DNA of 44,074 bases from NCBI GenBank assembly GCA_017518975.1, contig JAFWTH010000098.1:1-44074 (forward strand), written 5' to 3'. Below are positions 25,217 through 33,783 of the stretch, piece after piece (positions within the stretch are counted from its first letter, which is position 1; each line of letters begins with the position of its first letter). The notes under the pieces are model-generated. The model searched no databases, was not told the origin of the DNA, and was given only the letters and a program-made list of their open reading frames with translations. Made by a program: the position numbers and the translations under genes. The DNA is from Clostridia bacterium. Its GTDB lineage: Bacteria > Bacillota > Clostridia > Oscillospirales > CAG-272.

Positions 25217-25861
25217 TCACTCGTTTTGAACTGACATACGAGATTTTCCGAGGGATTTAATGACATGCCGTGCAATACCCTGTGTTTCCAATGTGTTGAG
25301 GCAGATTGTTTCCCCCGGGTAACAGTTCTTGTTTTCAAAAGAAAGAATATATCCTTCCTTTTCCTCGCTGTACCCAACAAATCTTTTCAATGTATTTTGA
25401 TTATCAGGATCGAGTGCAACGATAATATCTCCCGGTGAAACGGGGCAGTTGCGTTCAATAATGACCAAATCTCCTTCGTCGATCCCGGCGTCGATCATTG
25501 AGTCGCCTTTTGCACGCAAAATATAGAAATCACCTTTTCCAAAGAGAGATACCGGAAGACTTATATATTCTTCAACGTATTCGTCTTCCTCTTCCGGAGA
25601 ACCGCACCGTATGGAGCCAACCAAAGGAACGGAAACATATTCAGTACGTAGCTTTGCGCTCTCAGGGGCACGTATAATTCCTCTCTTGTATGTAAGGACG
25701 CCTCTGTTTCCTAATTCCTGTAAATACCGGTGAGCCGTTGATCGTGAGACGTTGACTCCTTCTGCAACGTCACTGATGGTGGGAGCAGATCGGTTTGATT
25801 GATAATACTTATTAATATATTTCAGAATCTGCTCGAGGATTATAGGATCTTTTTTTCTCAT
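25217..25861 (-). CDS. LexA-like SOS repressor (S24 peptidase family)
   Basis: 214 residues. An N-terminal winged helix-turn-helix (PTISDVAEGVNVSRSTAHRYLQEL, 27-50) is followed by an autoproteolytic domain with Ser121 (KGDSMID) and Lys159 (NTLKRFV), the catalytic pair. The scissile bond is predicted at Cys86-Gly87 (VGSIRCGSP), where chromosomal LexA normally has Ala-Gly; Cys-Gly is known from UmuD. DNA damage would trigger self-cleavage and derepression. It is probably an element-specific copy that links induction of the element to stress; the chromosomal lexA would be elsewhere. Confidence 0.88.
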   Translation of the reverse strand: MRKKDPIILEQILKYINKYYQSNRSAPTISDVAEGVNVSRSTAHRYLQELGNRGVLTYKRGIIRAPESAKLRTEYVSVPLVGSIRCGSPEEEDEYVEEYISLPVSLFGKGDFYILRAKGDSMIDAGIDEGDLVIIERNCPVSPGDIIVALDPDNQNTLKRFVGYSEEKEGYILSFENKNCYPGETICLNTLETQGIARHVIKSLGKSRMSVQNE

Positions 25862-25904
25862 ATCGGCGCTCGCTCCTATCTGGGATTCCTAATCTCACTA
25901 TCAC

Positions 25905-25932
25905 ATTATATCCGGATTTGAGAAAAATGCAA
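25905..25932 (-). promoter_or_regulatory. Promoter of the LexA-like gene
   Basis: Minus strand TTGCAT (25932-25927), a 16-bp spacer, TATAAT (25910-25905). I see no GAAC-N4-GTTC SOS box overlapping it. Confidence 0.7.
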
Positions 25933-25947
25933 GAGGAAATTTGGGTG

Positions 25948-25983
25948 AAAAAAGCGAGGTGCAACCAATTGGTTGCACCTCGC
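25948..25983 (-). terminator. Terminator of the WYL-regulator gene
   Basis: A perfect 30-bp palindrome (25954-25983) followed on the minus strand by TTTTTT. It lies 64 bases beyond the WYL gene stop. Confidence 0.9.
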
Positions 25984-26046
25984 AGACTATTCTTTGCATT
26001 GGAATAATCACTTGATAATGTTTATCGTTTCGTCACATTCTACCTC

Positions 26047-27027
26047 TTATGCCAAAACAGCCGCCACATCCCTAACCATTTTTGCATATTCTTCTTTTAC
26101 GTCATCCGGTGACAGAATTGATACCCTACCGCCAAAGCCGAAGATCCAACTGTAGAAAACACGACCAACGGAAGTGTTGGTAGTTACCAGGAATGATTCT
26201 GAATCGTTGGGGGACACCGCAACGTCTTTCCCGAACTTATCAATAATCGCATCCATCAGATCATTATCACAGATCAACTCCACCTGCTTCCGTTCACCGT
26301 TGTACATCCTAAACATAGAGTTGAGAAATACATTCAGATCAAACCCATCCGGAGGACTAATGGCTGGTTCTTCAAGAACTTTTGGCTGCTTGACAATTCG
26401 GTCTACACGGAAACTACCGACACTTTTGTGTTTTTCTGAAAACCCGACGGCGTAGTAATAGTCGCCGTTCCATATGAGCTTATACGGGCTGAATATGTAG
26501 GTAAACCCGCCGTTCTTTATTTCTTGCTTCTTATTCGCGTTGTAACTGAAGTACTGAAAGGATACCTTTTTCTTTTTGTTGATCGCTTCATTCAAAGCGT
26601 CCATAATATATAACACTTTTTGGTTATCGGTTTTGAGACGGTTTTCTACGTCTACGTTACGAACAAGATCCGCCGAGGTATGCTTGCTCGAAAGAGAAGC
26701 GATCTTTTTCACGAGATCCGCGCTTTTTTTCTTTGGAATAAAGCGTGCCGACTCAATAGCATCAATCAGGGTTTTGAGTTCCGGAAGATCAAATGTCCGT
26801 CCTATCAAGTATATTCTCTTTTGAGTGGACTGTTCAACTTCGATATCAAATCCAAATTCTTGAAGTACCTTGATATCGTCACCAACCGTACCTCTGGTTG
26901 TAGATATCCCATAGTTGGCTTCAAGCTGATCAATTATCTGTGCTATTGTAAGATAATGATCCTCGTCAGTCTGCTCATAGAGCATTTTAGCCACATAGAA
27001 CGGTCGGAGTCGTGCTTTTATATCCAT
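26047..27027 (-). CDS. WYL-domain transcriptional regulator
   Basis: 326 residues. The N-terminal winged helix is at about 5-65 (LTIAQIIDQLEANYGISTTRGTVGDDIKVLQEFGFDI, seen in parts). A WYL domain follows at about 145-240 (FSPYKLIWNGDYYYAVGFSE and the RVDRI motif), ending in a WCX-type C-terminal extension. WYL proteins sense nucleotides or nucleic acids and are common as controllers of islands and defence loci. GGGAGG lies 7 nt before the ATG. It has its own terminator and stands alone. Confidence 0.9.
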   Translation of the reverse strand: MDIKARLRPFYVAKMLYEQTDEDHYLTIAQIIDQLEANYGISTTRGTVGDDIKVLQEFGFDIEVEQSTQKRIYLIGRTFDLPELKTLIDAIESARFIPKKKSADLVKKIASLSSKHTSADLVRNVDVENRLKTDNQKVLYIMDALNEAINKKKKVSFQYFSYNANKKQEIKNGGFTYIFSPYKLIWNGDYYYAVGFSEKHKSVGSFRVDRIVKQPKVLEEPAISPPDGFDLNVFLNSMFRMYNGERKQVELICDNDLMDAIIDKFGKDVAVSPNDSESFLVTTNTSVGRVFYSWIFGFGGRVSILSPDDVKEEYAKMVRDVAAVLA

Positions 27028-27300
27028 AAGAACACCTCCCCAACCTTATTCTTTTGATGGGGGTTATTGTACCATAGGGAGTGTAAAAAATTAAATGATG
27101 GAATTGCTGTTAGTTTTTTTACAATTTCAGGAAACATATTTAAATCCTTTCAATGGTTGAATTATGCTTGAAATGAATGGGGGACAGGCAAAATTGTCTG
27201 TTTTTTTAGTCATCCCATTAGTGCTTCTGACAATCCGGTTAATACTCAGGAAACTATGACTTTGATAAGATTTACTTGTTTGTATTTAGAGATACTGAAA
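27028..27300. other. Intergenic region between the WYL and AraC genes
   Basis: It holds a possible minus-strand -10 (TACAAT near 27069-27074) for the WYL gene. A 31-codon hydrophobic plus-strand frame at about 27164-27259 has no ribosome binding site. Nothing else can be supported. Confidence 0.4.
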
Positions 27301-27333
27301 GCGGCTATACGCTTTCACGGGTGGTATAGCCGC
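27301..27333 (-). terminator. Hairpin downstream of the first AraC gene
   Basis: Perfect 10-bp stem GCGGCTATAC / GTATAGCCGC with a 13-base loop. The minus-strand tail TTTCAGT is a weak T-run. Confidence 0.65.
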
Positions 27334-27372
27334 AATCTCAACACATATGGGGATTTTGGAATAGTATTATGA

Positions 27373-28326
27373 TTATCTTTGTTGGGACAACTGAAGTTCA
27401 ATCAGTTCCGGATCTGTTTTTCGACGCATAACAGTTTCACTTCGGAATTTTTTTGGTGTAGTCCCGGACATTTTTTTGAAAAACTTGCAGAAATTCTGTG
27501 ATGAGGATAACCCTATACGCGAAGCAATATGTTCTCCGTCCAATTCAGTAAAGCTCAGATAGTATTTAGCTTGCTGAAGTCGCGCTTGCTGTAAGTATTC
27601 ATAGAAAGACAAATGCAGATAGTATTTGAAAATGTTTTCAATCTGATTTTTGTTTATCCTGAATTTCAAGTATAGAGAATCAAGAGTTATTTTCTCGTCA
27701 AGATGATTATGTACATATGCCAGAAGGTTTTTGAATTCACTGGAAACCCTAACGCTGATGCTTGGATCATACGACGTTTCAATGTAATAATTGTGAAATA
27801 TTCGCTCAAAAATATTGATGATATCAATGAAGTATGATCTTGCTCTGCAAGGCCAGTACCAATCTTTTTGCTCTTCCAAATTTCTTGTAAGATTGTTAAA
27901 AGCATCGACAATCTTGCCGAGGGTATCTTCATTCAAATAAATAAACATTTTGTTTATGTCATCCGTCAGAAAAGGGGACAACTGGAAAAAAGCATGTTGC
28001 TGACACAGGTGATCATATTGCGAGTTTCTGACAGTACTGATAAACATATTTACATTTAAGAATTGAGGGTTGAATTTGATAATCCGCACTTCGGCGGTGA
28101 GGTTTGAGGAAATCACTATTTTCTTTAGTTCGTCAAGACAAACTGCAACAGGACCTGCGATCTGACAAGGGACATCGTTAATCTTCGCTGTCAGACTTCC
28201 GCTTTTGATAATTATTATACTAAAACAATCGTTGGATAGAATTTGCGGGTCGAGACGATCCATATAGTATGTTTCTACCAGTACGATTTTATTCTTATCC
28301 TGTTTGTTAGTAGTGCCGGCAAACAA
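27373..28326 (-). CDS. AraC-family transcriptional regulator (first of a paralogous pair)
   Basis: 317 residues. The C-terminal AraC DNA-binding domain with two helix-turn-helix parts covers about 205-300 (SFYEYLQQARLQQAKYYLSFTEL; IASRIGLSSSQNFCKFFKKMSGTTPKKFR). The N-terminal ligand-binding part aligns with the regulator at 38329, including the shared DWYWxCRxRSYF motif near residue 155. The start is TTG at 28326 with AAAGGA upstream. An ATG at residue 22 has no ribosome binding site, and the paralogue keeps homologous sequence before that point. It is divergent from the ABC exporter genes and next to a 21-bp-period direct repeat, so it probably controls the cluster and itself. Confidence 0.88.
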   Translation of the reverse strand: MFAGTTNKQDKNKIVLVETYYMDRLDPQILSNDCFSIIIIKSGSLTAKINDVPCQIAGPVAVCLDELKKIVISSNLTAEVRIIKFNPQFLNVNMFISTVRNSQYDHLCQQHAFFQLSPFLTDDINKMFIYLNEDTLGKIVDAFNNLTRNLEEQKDWYWPCRARSYFIDIINIFERIFHNYYIETSYDPSISVRVSSEFKNLLAYVHNHLDEKITLDSLYLKFRINKNQIENIFKYYLHLSFYEYLQQARLQQAKYYLSFTELDGEHIASRIGLSSSQNFCKFFKKMSGTTPKKFRSETVMRRKTDPELIELQLSQQR

Positions 28327-28376
28327 CTCTAATGCATCCTTTCAATCGATTATTACGTGAAATCGCATACAGAGTT

Positions 28377-28405
28377 ATTATAACCCGCAATTAGACTTTC
28401 ATAAA
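28377..28405 (-). promoter_or_regulatory. Promoter of the first AraC gene
   Basis: Minus strand TTTATG (28405-28400), a 17-bp spacer, TATAAT (28382-28377). A minus-strand CTGTTTATTTATGA (28412-28399) overlaps the -35 and resembles the half-site found in front of the right-hand regulators. Confidence 0.65.
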
Positions 28406-28421
28406 TAAACAGAGACTATTA

Positions 28422-28459
28422 TGAATTGATTGGAAACAAAATTGAATTGATTGGAAACA
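28422..28459. promoter_or_regulatory. AraC-type operator: 17-bp direct repeat with 21-bp period
   Basis: TGAATTGATTGGAAACA occurs perfectly at 28422-28438 and 28443-28459, two helical turns apart, as AraC-type dimers require. A third partial match, GATTGGAAAACA (28570-28581), lies where the -35 of the exporter operon would be, ahead of a TATGAT at 28601-28606 that lacks its own -35. This is the layout of an activator-dependent promoter. Confidence 0.75.
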
Positions 28460-28647
28460 TATTTGATCCGAAAACTCCCATTTCCCCTATCTCGTCGCTT
28501 TCTATTATCTACATTAATTACCGAATTGCCTATTTTTATTTCTGTTTCAAAAGTACACATTTGGATGTCGATTGGAAAACACGGGCGTCGTTTTTTGTGT
28601 TATGATTACCGAAAACGCGAGAAAAGGAAAAGAAGCGCTGAACGGTG

Positions 28648-30360
28648 ATGAAAAACAATCTTTATCGCATCAAAAACATATGGTCATTCGCAAGGAAATA
28701 CTTTTTTGTGTTTCTCGTTGCAGAAGTGTGTATTATTCTCTTGTATGTAATCTCTGTATTGCTTCCTCTCAATCTTGCTGATTTGGTAGATGAAGTACTA
28801 TACAAGCGTGACTATTCAAAGTTCTTTGGAATAGGAATGAAGTATCTCATCATGTTTGTCGGAGCTGCTTCCATCAATTTCACATATGCTTTTGTTTGGC
28901 AGTATCTGAATAATCATTTCGTTCTTGATATAAAAAACAGGATGTTTGACCTGATAATCCATTCGAGGGCTTCATTCCTATCGAAGATAAACAGCGGGGA
29001 TATTTTGACACGTATTGATGGAGACGCAGATCAATATATTCACGCAGTTTTAAGAAATGGATTTCATTTTATTAACTCGGCATTTATGTGTGTGGGTATT
29101 CTGATCCTGGTTGCACGAACAAGTATTGTGATGTCAATTCTTCTGTTAATTGCTGCAATTGTCCCGATTATTATTTCTAAGATAAGCGGCAAAATAGTTG
29201 AGAAATATGCGCAGGAATCGAGAAAGGAATCGGGTAAGCTTACCGGTCTTGTCTTTGATTTAATAAAAGGGATACGGGAGATTAAACTCACATGTGCCGA
29301 AAAATGGGCTGAGAGCAAATGTGTTTCTCTTTTAAAGAAGATAATTTCATTTGGTAACAAAACAATTAAGATAGAGTTTTTCGTCGGCGAAGGAACAGAT
29401 CTCGTAAATCTTTTAACAACATTAGGGATATATGGATATTCTTTGTTCTTGGTTCTTCGCGGGCAATTAACGGTAGGCGTGTTTCTTGCATGTCTCCAAT
29501 ATATAAACTTATTGCGTAGAAAACTCAATTGGATGCTGCGCATCTATCTGGATTGGTTCACACGGAAAGTAAGTGTTGATCGCGTGACTGAGATACTTGA
29601 GTTGACCACTGAAAGAACAACAGGAGACAAAATCAATGCCATTTCTTCGATAGAGTTCAAAAATGTTTTCTTCAAGTATGAGGAAGATAACCCGGTCCTT
29701 AATGACGTATCGTTTAATATACATCGAGGCGAAAAGATCGGAATTGTTGGTGAGAGCGGTAATGGAAAAACTACAATTCTATCGCTTATTATGGGGTTTT
29801 ATTCAATAAACAGTGGAGAATTGCTTATTAATCAGATGCCTATCGAACAGATTGATGTTTTTTCGTTGAGAAGGAGAATTGGGGTGATTTCTCAAGACGT
29901 GGTAATATTTGAAGGTACAATCCGGTTTAATCTTACGCTTGGCGATAACTATCCTGATTCTGAATTGATGAATGTGTTAAGTGCTGTCGGACTGGAAAAG
30001 GCAATAATTGGAATGCCAGATGGAATAGATACGGTCATCGGTTCTGAAAACCGAGGATTATCCGGCGGACAAAAGCAGAAACTGATGGTTGCCAGAGCAC
30101 TACTCAGAAACCCTGATCTGCTGATTATGGATGAAGCAACTTCTGCAATTGACGCTGAATCAGAAAGAGAGTTGTTGAATTACATAACCGAAAATATGAA
30201 AGAAACAACGATTTTGCAGGTTTCTCACCGATTAGAAACGATTCAGTCCTGCGATAGGATAATTGTGATAAATAATCGCGGCATTGAGGCGATTGGCTCA
30301 CATGATGAATTGCAGCGACGTTCAAAAACGTATAGACAATTATTTGGGTGTTTGGTATGA
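28648..30360 (+). CDS. ABC exporter half-transporter 1 (membrane domain fused to ATPase)
   Basis: 570 residues. Six membrane segments are at about 15-300, then an ATPase with Walker A GESGNGKTT near 370, signature LSGGQKQK near 470, Walker B LLIMDE and the switch His in VSH. There is no N-terminal C39 peptidase domain, so it does not trim a leader. The ATG at 28648 follows GTG 28645, and no strong ribosome binding site is visible. Its stop overlaps the start of a second half-transporter, so the two most likely form a heterodimer that exports the cluster product or gives self-protection. Confidence 0.92.
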   Translation: MKNNLYRIKNIWSFARKYFFVFLVAEVCIILLYVISVLLPLNLADLVDEVLYKRDYSKFFGIGMKYLIMFVGAASINFTYAFVWQYLNNHFVLDIKNRMFDLIIHSRASFLSKINSGDILTRIDGDADQYIHAVLRNGFHFINSAFMCVGILILVARTSIVMSILLLIAAIVPIIISKISGKIVEKYAQESRKESGKLTGLVFDLIKGIREIKLTCAEKWAESKCVSLLKKIISFGNKTIKIEFFVGEGTDLVNLLTTLGIYGYSLFLVLRGQLTVGVFLACLQYINLLRRKLNWMLRIYLDWFTRKVSVDRVTEILELTTERTTGDKINAISSIEFKNVFFKYEEDNPVLNDVSFNIHRGEKIGIVGESGNGKTTILSLIMGFYSINSGELLINQMPIEQIDVFSLRRRIGVISQDVVIFEGTIRFNLTLGDNYPDSELMNVLSAVGLEKAIIGMPDGIDTVIGSENRGLSGGQKQKLMVARALLRNPDLLIMDEATSAIDAESERELLNYITENMKETTILQVSHRLETIQSCDRIIVINNRGIEAIGSHDELQRRSKTYRQLFGCLV

Positions 30361-32048
30361 AGAGCAGGATTAAAGCGATCAGATTACTTAAAAGGCATAT
30401 AAGGAATGTCCGAAGGCCGGCTCTGTTACTTCTCTTTATCAATTTGTTGGCTACATTGTCATCGTTTATCTCCCCCAAACTATTCCAAATCCTTATAGAT
30501 GACGTAATCAAGGGACTGATGGTTGAGAGATTCTGGATCGTCGCTCTTGGGATGGTGTTGATATATGTATTTGACTTTTTTGCTTCCGGCGTAAAAACAA
30601 TTCTCAGCAGAAAGATCCAAAATACTTTTTCGGTATCGTTAAAAACAGATGCGCTGAAAGCGGTCTGTTTTGCGCCATATTCATTTATTGAGAAATACTC
30701 TGCCGGGGATATCAAAATGCGTGTTTTGGATGATACGGATGCGACAAGTGGGTTTGTTGAAGATCAGATTGTTAATTATGTTATTTCAATTATTACGCTT
30801 GTGACAACAATTTATTTGGCCCTGTCAATCAGTTTCCGCATGACCATTCTGTGTGCGTTTGTCGTGGTCCCGATTGTCATTCTTCTCAATTTTTTAATTG
30901 GTCGAGGAACAAAGAAGGTCAACGAGGAAGTCAGAAAAGCAAATAGTGAATATTACACGTCAACATTCAACACCCTTCAATATTGGCGTGAAATAAAAGC
31001 TCAAAACAAGGAGGAAGAATTCTTCTCGCGTTTTAAAAAACACAGATCAATCCTTGCAAAACTAGGGATAAAATCAATCAGATATTGGGCTTACGGTGAG
31101 ATATTTAACGATTTCAAGTCAAATTATCTGACTAAAGTTTTGATATATGTTATTGGAACGTTTTTTGTAATCAGAAACGATATTTCAGTCGGTTTTTTGA
31201 TTATGTTTTCGGAATATTTTGCATCAATGTTTTCGGCTATTGATAGATTGCATGCAAAGAGAATTGCGATGCTGACAAATGCTCCGTATTATGAAAGAGT
31301 TTGTGAAACACTATCATTTCCGCAAGAAGAAAACGATTTATCAAATATCGCTTTTTTATCCGGAATCACAACGGAAAATGTGTGCTTCTCATACTCTGAA
31401 GAAAGCGATATATTGAAAAGAATATCTTTGAATATTGAAAAAGGTAATTATGTCGCCTTTTCCGGGAAGACCGGATGTGGGAAATCCACACTTATTAAAC
31501 TGATCCTTGGACTTTATTCTCCTCAAAAAGGAAGGATTATGTTAGATGACAAGGAGATATCAAGGATAAAGAAAAACGACCTACTGAAAAAATTCGGGGT
31601 CGTAATGCAGGATAATTACCTTTTCAATATGACTATAAGAGAGAACCTTGTTTTGGGGGCTTTGGATTCAACCGAAATAGAGATGGAAGAAGCGTGTAAA
31701 AAGGCGAATATTTATGATTTTATCATGAGTTTGCCTGAAGGATTTGATACCGAAATCGGAGAAAGGGGAGTTCGGCTTTCCGGAGGCCAACGTCAAAGGA
31801 TCTCAATTGCAGCAGCGCTGTTAAGAAACCCGGAAATATTGATTTTTGATGAGGCAACAAGTTCTCTTGATAATGTGTCGGAAAGGATAATCAATAGTTC
31901 GATAACCAAATTGTCAGAAGAGATAACCATTATTGTTGTTACGCACAAGCCAAACTCATCTCTTCAAGCAAACAGAGTATTTGTAATTGAAAACGGAGAA
32001 ATCAAAGAAACCATAGAGAAAAGCAATTACTCCGTAAATCCACGATAA
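30357..32048 (+). CDS. ABC exporter half-transporter 2 (membrane domain fused to ATPase)
   Basis: 563 residues; same layout as its neighbour. Walker A GKTGCGKST is near 370, signature LSGGQRQR near 470, Walker B LIFDE, and THK at the H-loop. The start ATG overlaps the TGA of the upstream gene (ATGA), so translation is coupled. Both ATPases keep an Asp-Glu Walker B end, so neither site is obviously degenerate. The heterodimer inference comes from the overlap and similar length. Confidence 0.92.
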   Translation: MKSRIKAIRLLKRHIRNVRRPALLLLFINLLATLSSFISPKLFQILIDDVIKGLMVERFWIVALGMVLIYVFDFFASGVKTILSRKIQNTFSVSLKTDALKAVCFAPYSFIEKYSAGDIKMRVLDDTDATSGFVEDQIVNYVISIITLVTTIYLALSISFRMTILCAFVVVPIVILLNFLIGRGTKKVNEEVRKANSEYYTSTFNTLQYWREIKAQNKEEEFFSRFKKHRSILAKLGIKSIRYWAYGEIFNDFKSNYLTKVLIYVIGTFFVIRNDISVGFLIMFSEYFASMFSAIDRLHAKRIAMLTNAPYYERVCETLSFPQEENDLSNIAFLSGITTENVCFSYSEESDILKRISLNIEKGNYVAFSGKTGCGKSTLIKLILGLYSPQKGRIMLDDKEISRIKKNDLLKKFGVVMQDNYLFNMTIRENLVLGALDSTEIEMEEACKKANIYDFIMSLPEGFDTEIGERGVRLSGGQRQRISIAAALLRNPEILIFDEATSSLDNVSERIINSSITKLSEEITIIVVTHKPNSSLQANRVFVIENGEIKETIEKSNYSVNPR

Positions 32049-32071
32049 AGCCATTATTAGGGGGTACATGA

Positions 32072-33169
32072 ATGGAAAACAATAAAAAAGAAGAAAACAA
32101 ATGGATTCTTGAAGTATGCAAAGGGGATGCGGCGGACCGAGACAAAATAAAATCGTATATGAATTCCGGCCTGGATTATCCATACATTCTTGGACATTTG
32201 CTTTTTAACAGAATAGGAGCTCTCGCGTACACCACTCTCGAATCTCTTAATTTGTTACCTGCATTAAACAGAGAGATGAGAAATACTCTTTATTCAATCT
32301 ACTCTTTCAGTTCACTTCTAACGGACTGCTTTATTGAATCTTTGAACCAGATGAAGCCGTTATGCGAATCCTTTCATTTCCCTTATGCTCTTTTGAAAGG
32401 AGCATACCTCGTAAGTCTCTATCGGAGAGGACAAAGGACGTCCAATGACATTGACATTTTGGTGCAGCCCGAATACATAACGGATCTTTCAACAATTCTC
32501 AAAGGGGCCGGATTCAAACAAGGAAAAATTCAAAACGGCGGTTTCATCCCTGCCGGCAGATCGGAGATCATTTCTTCGAGGATTAACAGAGGAGAAACTG
32601 TCCCGTTTATTAAAGAAATCGGTTTGCCCTATATGAAGTATCTCGAAGTTGACGTAAATTTCAGCCTCGGGTTTATGCCAGGAGCGGATTCGGATATAGT
32701 TGGGAAATTCCTTTCAAACACTCAACCTTTGATTTTCGGAAGTGTTTTAACATTGGATCCAACGGATTTTCTCATCCATCTCTGTGCTCACCTTTACAAA
32801 GAAGCCACGACCTATAAATGGGTTGAGATGGGGAGGGACATTTCGCTTTATAAATATTGTGATTTTTTGGTGTTTTTCCGGAATTATATGAACGTTGATT
32901 TCGCAGAAAAACTGAGCGAAAGAATAAAAGAACTGGGTTTAAATAATGAGTGTTACTATGCACTTTATTATACAGCCCGGTTGTTTGACATCGTTGATGA
33001 GGCAACTGATATGCTTTTGGAATCAATCAAGCCTTTAGATCTCACATTTATGGACCGTGTTTTCGATCCCGCGAAAAATAGAATGTATTCCTACGATTCT
33101 GACTATTCAGACTGGGTTTTCTGCGGTAAAAGAAGGGAGCATTTATATGAAGTTGGAAATGGAAGATAA
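32072..33169 (+). CDS. Nucleotidyltransferase-fold protein (NTP_transf_5 family)
   Basis: 365 residues. The active-site pattern is LLKGAYLVSLYRRGQR then NDIDIL (residues 108-130), with Asp126 and Asp128 as metal ligands. The N-terminal helices and the C-terminal half (ALDPTDFLIHLCAHLYKEA-like stretch near 230) fit the uncharacterised nucleotidyltransferase family found in lasso-peptide and other peptide clusters. It may add a nucleotide to a product or protein, but no substrate is known. It begins 23 bases after the exporter pair and overlaps the next gene by 23 bases. Confidence 0.8.
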   Translation: MENNKKEENKWILEVCKGDAADRDKIKSYMNSGLDYPYILGHLLFNRIGALAYTTLESLNLLPALNREMRNTLYSIYSFSSLLTDCFIESLNQMKPLCESFHFPYALLKGAYLVSLYRRGQRTSNDIDILVQPEYITDLSTILKGAGFKQGKIQNGGFIPAGRSEIISSRINRGETVPFIKEIGLPYMKYLEVDVNFSLGFMPGADSDIVGKFLSNTQPLIFGSVLTLDPTDFLIHLCAHLYKEATTYKWVEMGRDISLYKYCDFLVFFRNYMNVDFAEKLSERIKELGLNNECYYALYYTARLFDIVDEATDMLLESIKPLDLTFMDRVFDPAKNRMYSYDSDYSDWVFCGKRREHLYEVGNGR

Positions 33170-33782
33170 CAAGTCAAGTGGTAAACTTATCACTTTTTGC
33201 GGTCTTGACGGGTGCGGGAAAACGACACAAATCAATAAACTGGAAGAATGGCTGACAAACGAAGGATATAAAGTATTTTTAACCAAACAACCGACTGATT
33301 ATGTGCGAAAATCAGAGATATTCAGGAATTTTTCGGATTCGCCGGATAACAGTAGATTCGAGTACAGAGCTCTTTCCCTGTTCTGCGCCGCGGATCGACT
33401 TCAGCATACTCGAAGAGTAATCAAAGATAAATTAGAGAAAGGATATATAGTTATTTGCGACAGATACTTTTACTCCTGTCTTGCAAACCTGATCGCACGA
33501 GGATATACAGACGATGTATGGATTTATGAGATCGCGAAAAGTATTATTAAACCCGACGTGTCATTTTTTCTCAGCTTGCCTGTTGAAAAAGCAATCGGGA
33601 GAGTCCGGAGGAGACCTGAAGAAAAAGATAGATATATAAATCCTGATTTTCAGAAGAGACTTCACGATCTGTATATAGAAATAGCTCAAAAAAACAAGGG
33701 GATTATTGTTTCATCTCTCCTCTCGGAAGAAACGTGCTTTGAAAGAATAAAATTTGAGGTTAATAGAATTGTCAAAAAGTAA
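33147..33782 (+). CDS. Thymidylate kinase-like phosphotransferase
   Basis: 211 residues. P-loop GLDGCGKTT (19-27), the DR pair in CDRYFYS (105-106), and a lid with RVRRRPEEKDR near 155 match the dTMP kinase fold. Housekeeping tmk is normally elsewhere, and this copy is locked into the biosynthetic series (23-bp overlap with the upstream gene), so I infer a dedicated kinase for a nucleotide or similar substrate. GGGAG lies 7 nt before ATG 33147. The frame extends upstream to 33057 inside the neighbour, without a better start. Confidence 0.85.
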   Translation: MKLEMEDNKSSGKLITFCGLDGCGKTTQINKLEEWLTNEGYKVFLTKQPTDYVRKSEIFRNFSDSPDNSRFEYRALSLFCAADRLQHTRRVIKDKLEKGYIVICDRYFYSCLANLIARGYTDDVWIYEIAKSIIKPDVSFFLSLPVEKAIGRVRRRPEEKDRYINPDFQKRLHDLYIEIAQKNKGIIVSSLLSEETCFERIKFEVNRIVKK

Positions 33783-33783
33783 A

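Noticed and set aside
27164..27259. 31-codon hydrophobic plus-strand frame
   Set aside because: No ribosome binding site or promoter; could be chance in AT-rich sequence.
17769..28326. Prophage
   Set aside because: Integrase and LexA-like repressor are present, but no terminase, portal, capsid or tail genes.
28602..28781. Cys-rich short frame that looks like a peptide precursor (ends with several Cys)
   Set aside because: It overlaps the first membrane segment of the ABC exporter in another frame; the Cys codons come from TGT in that hydrophobic segment.
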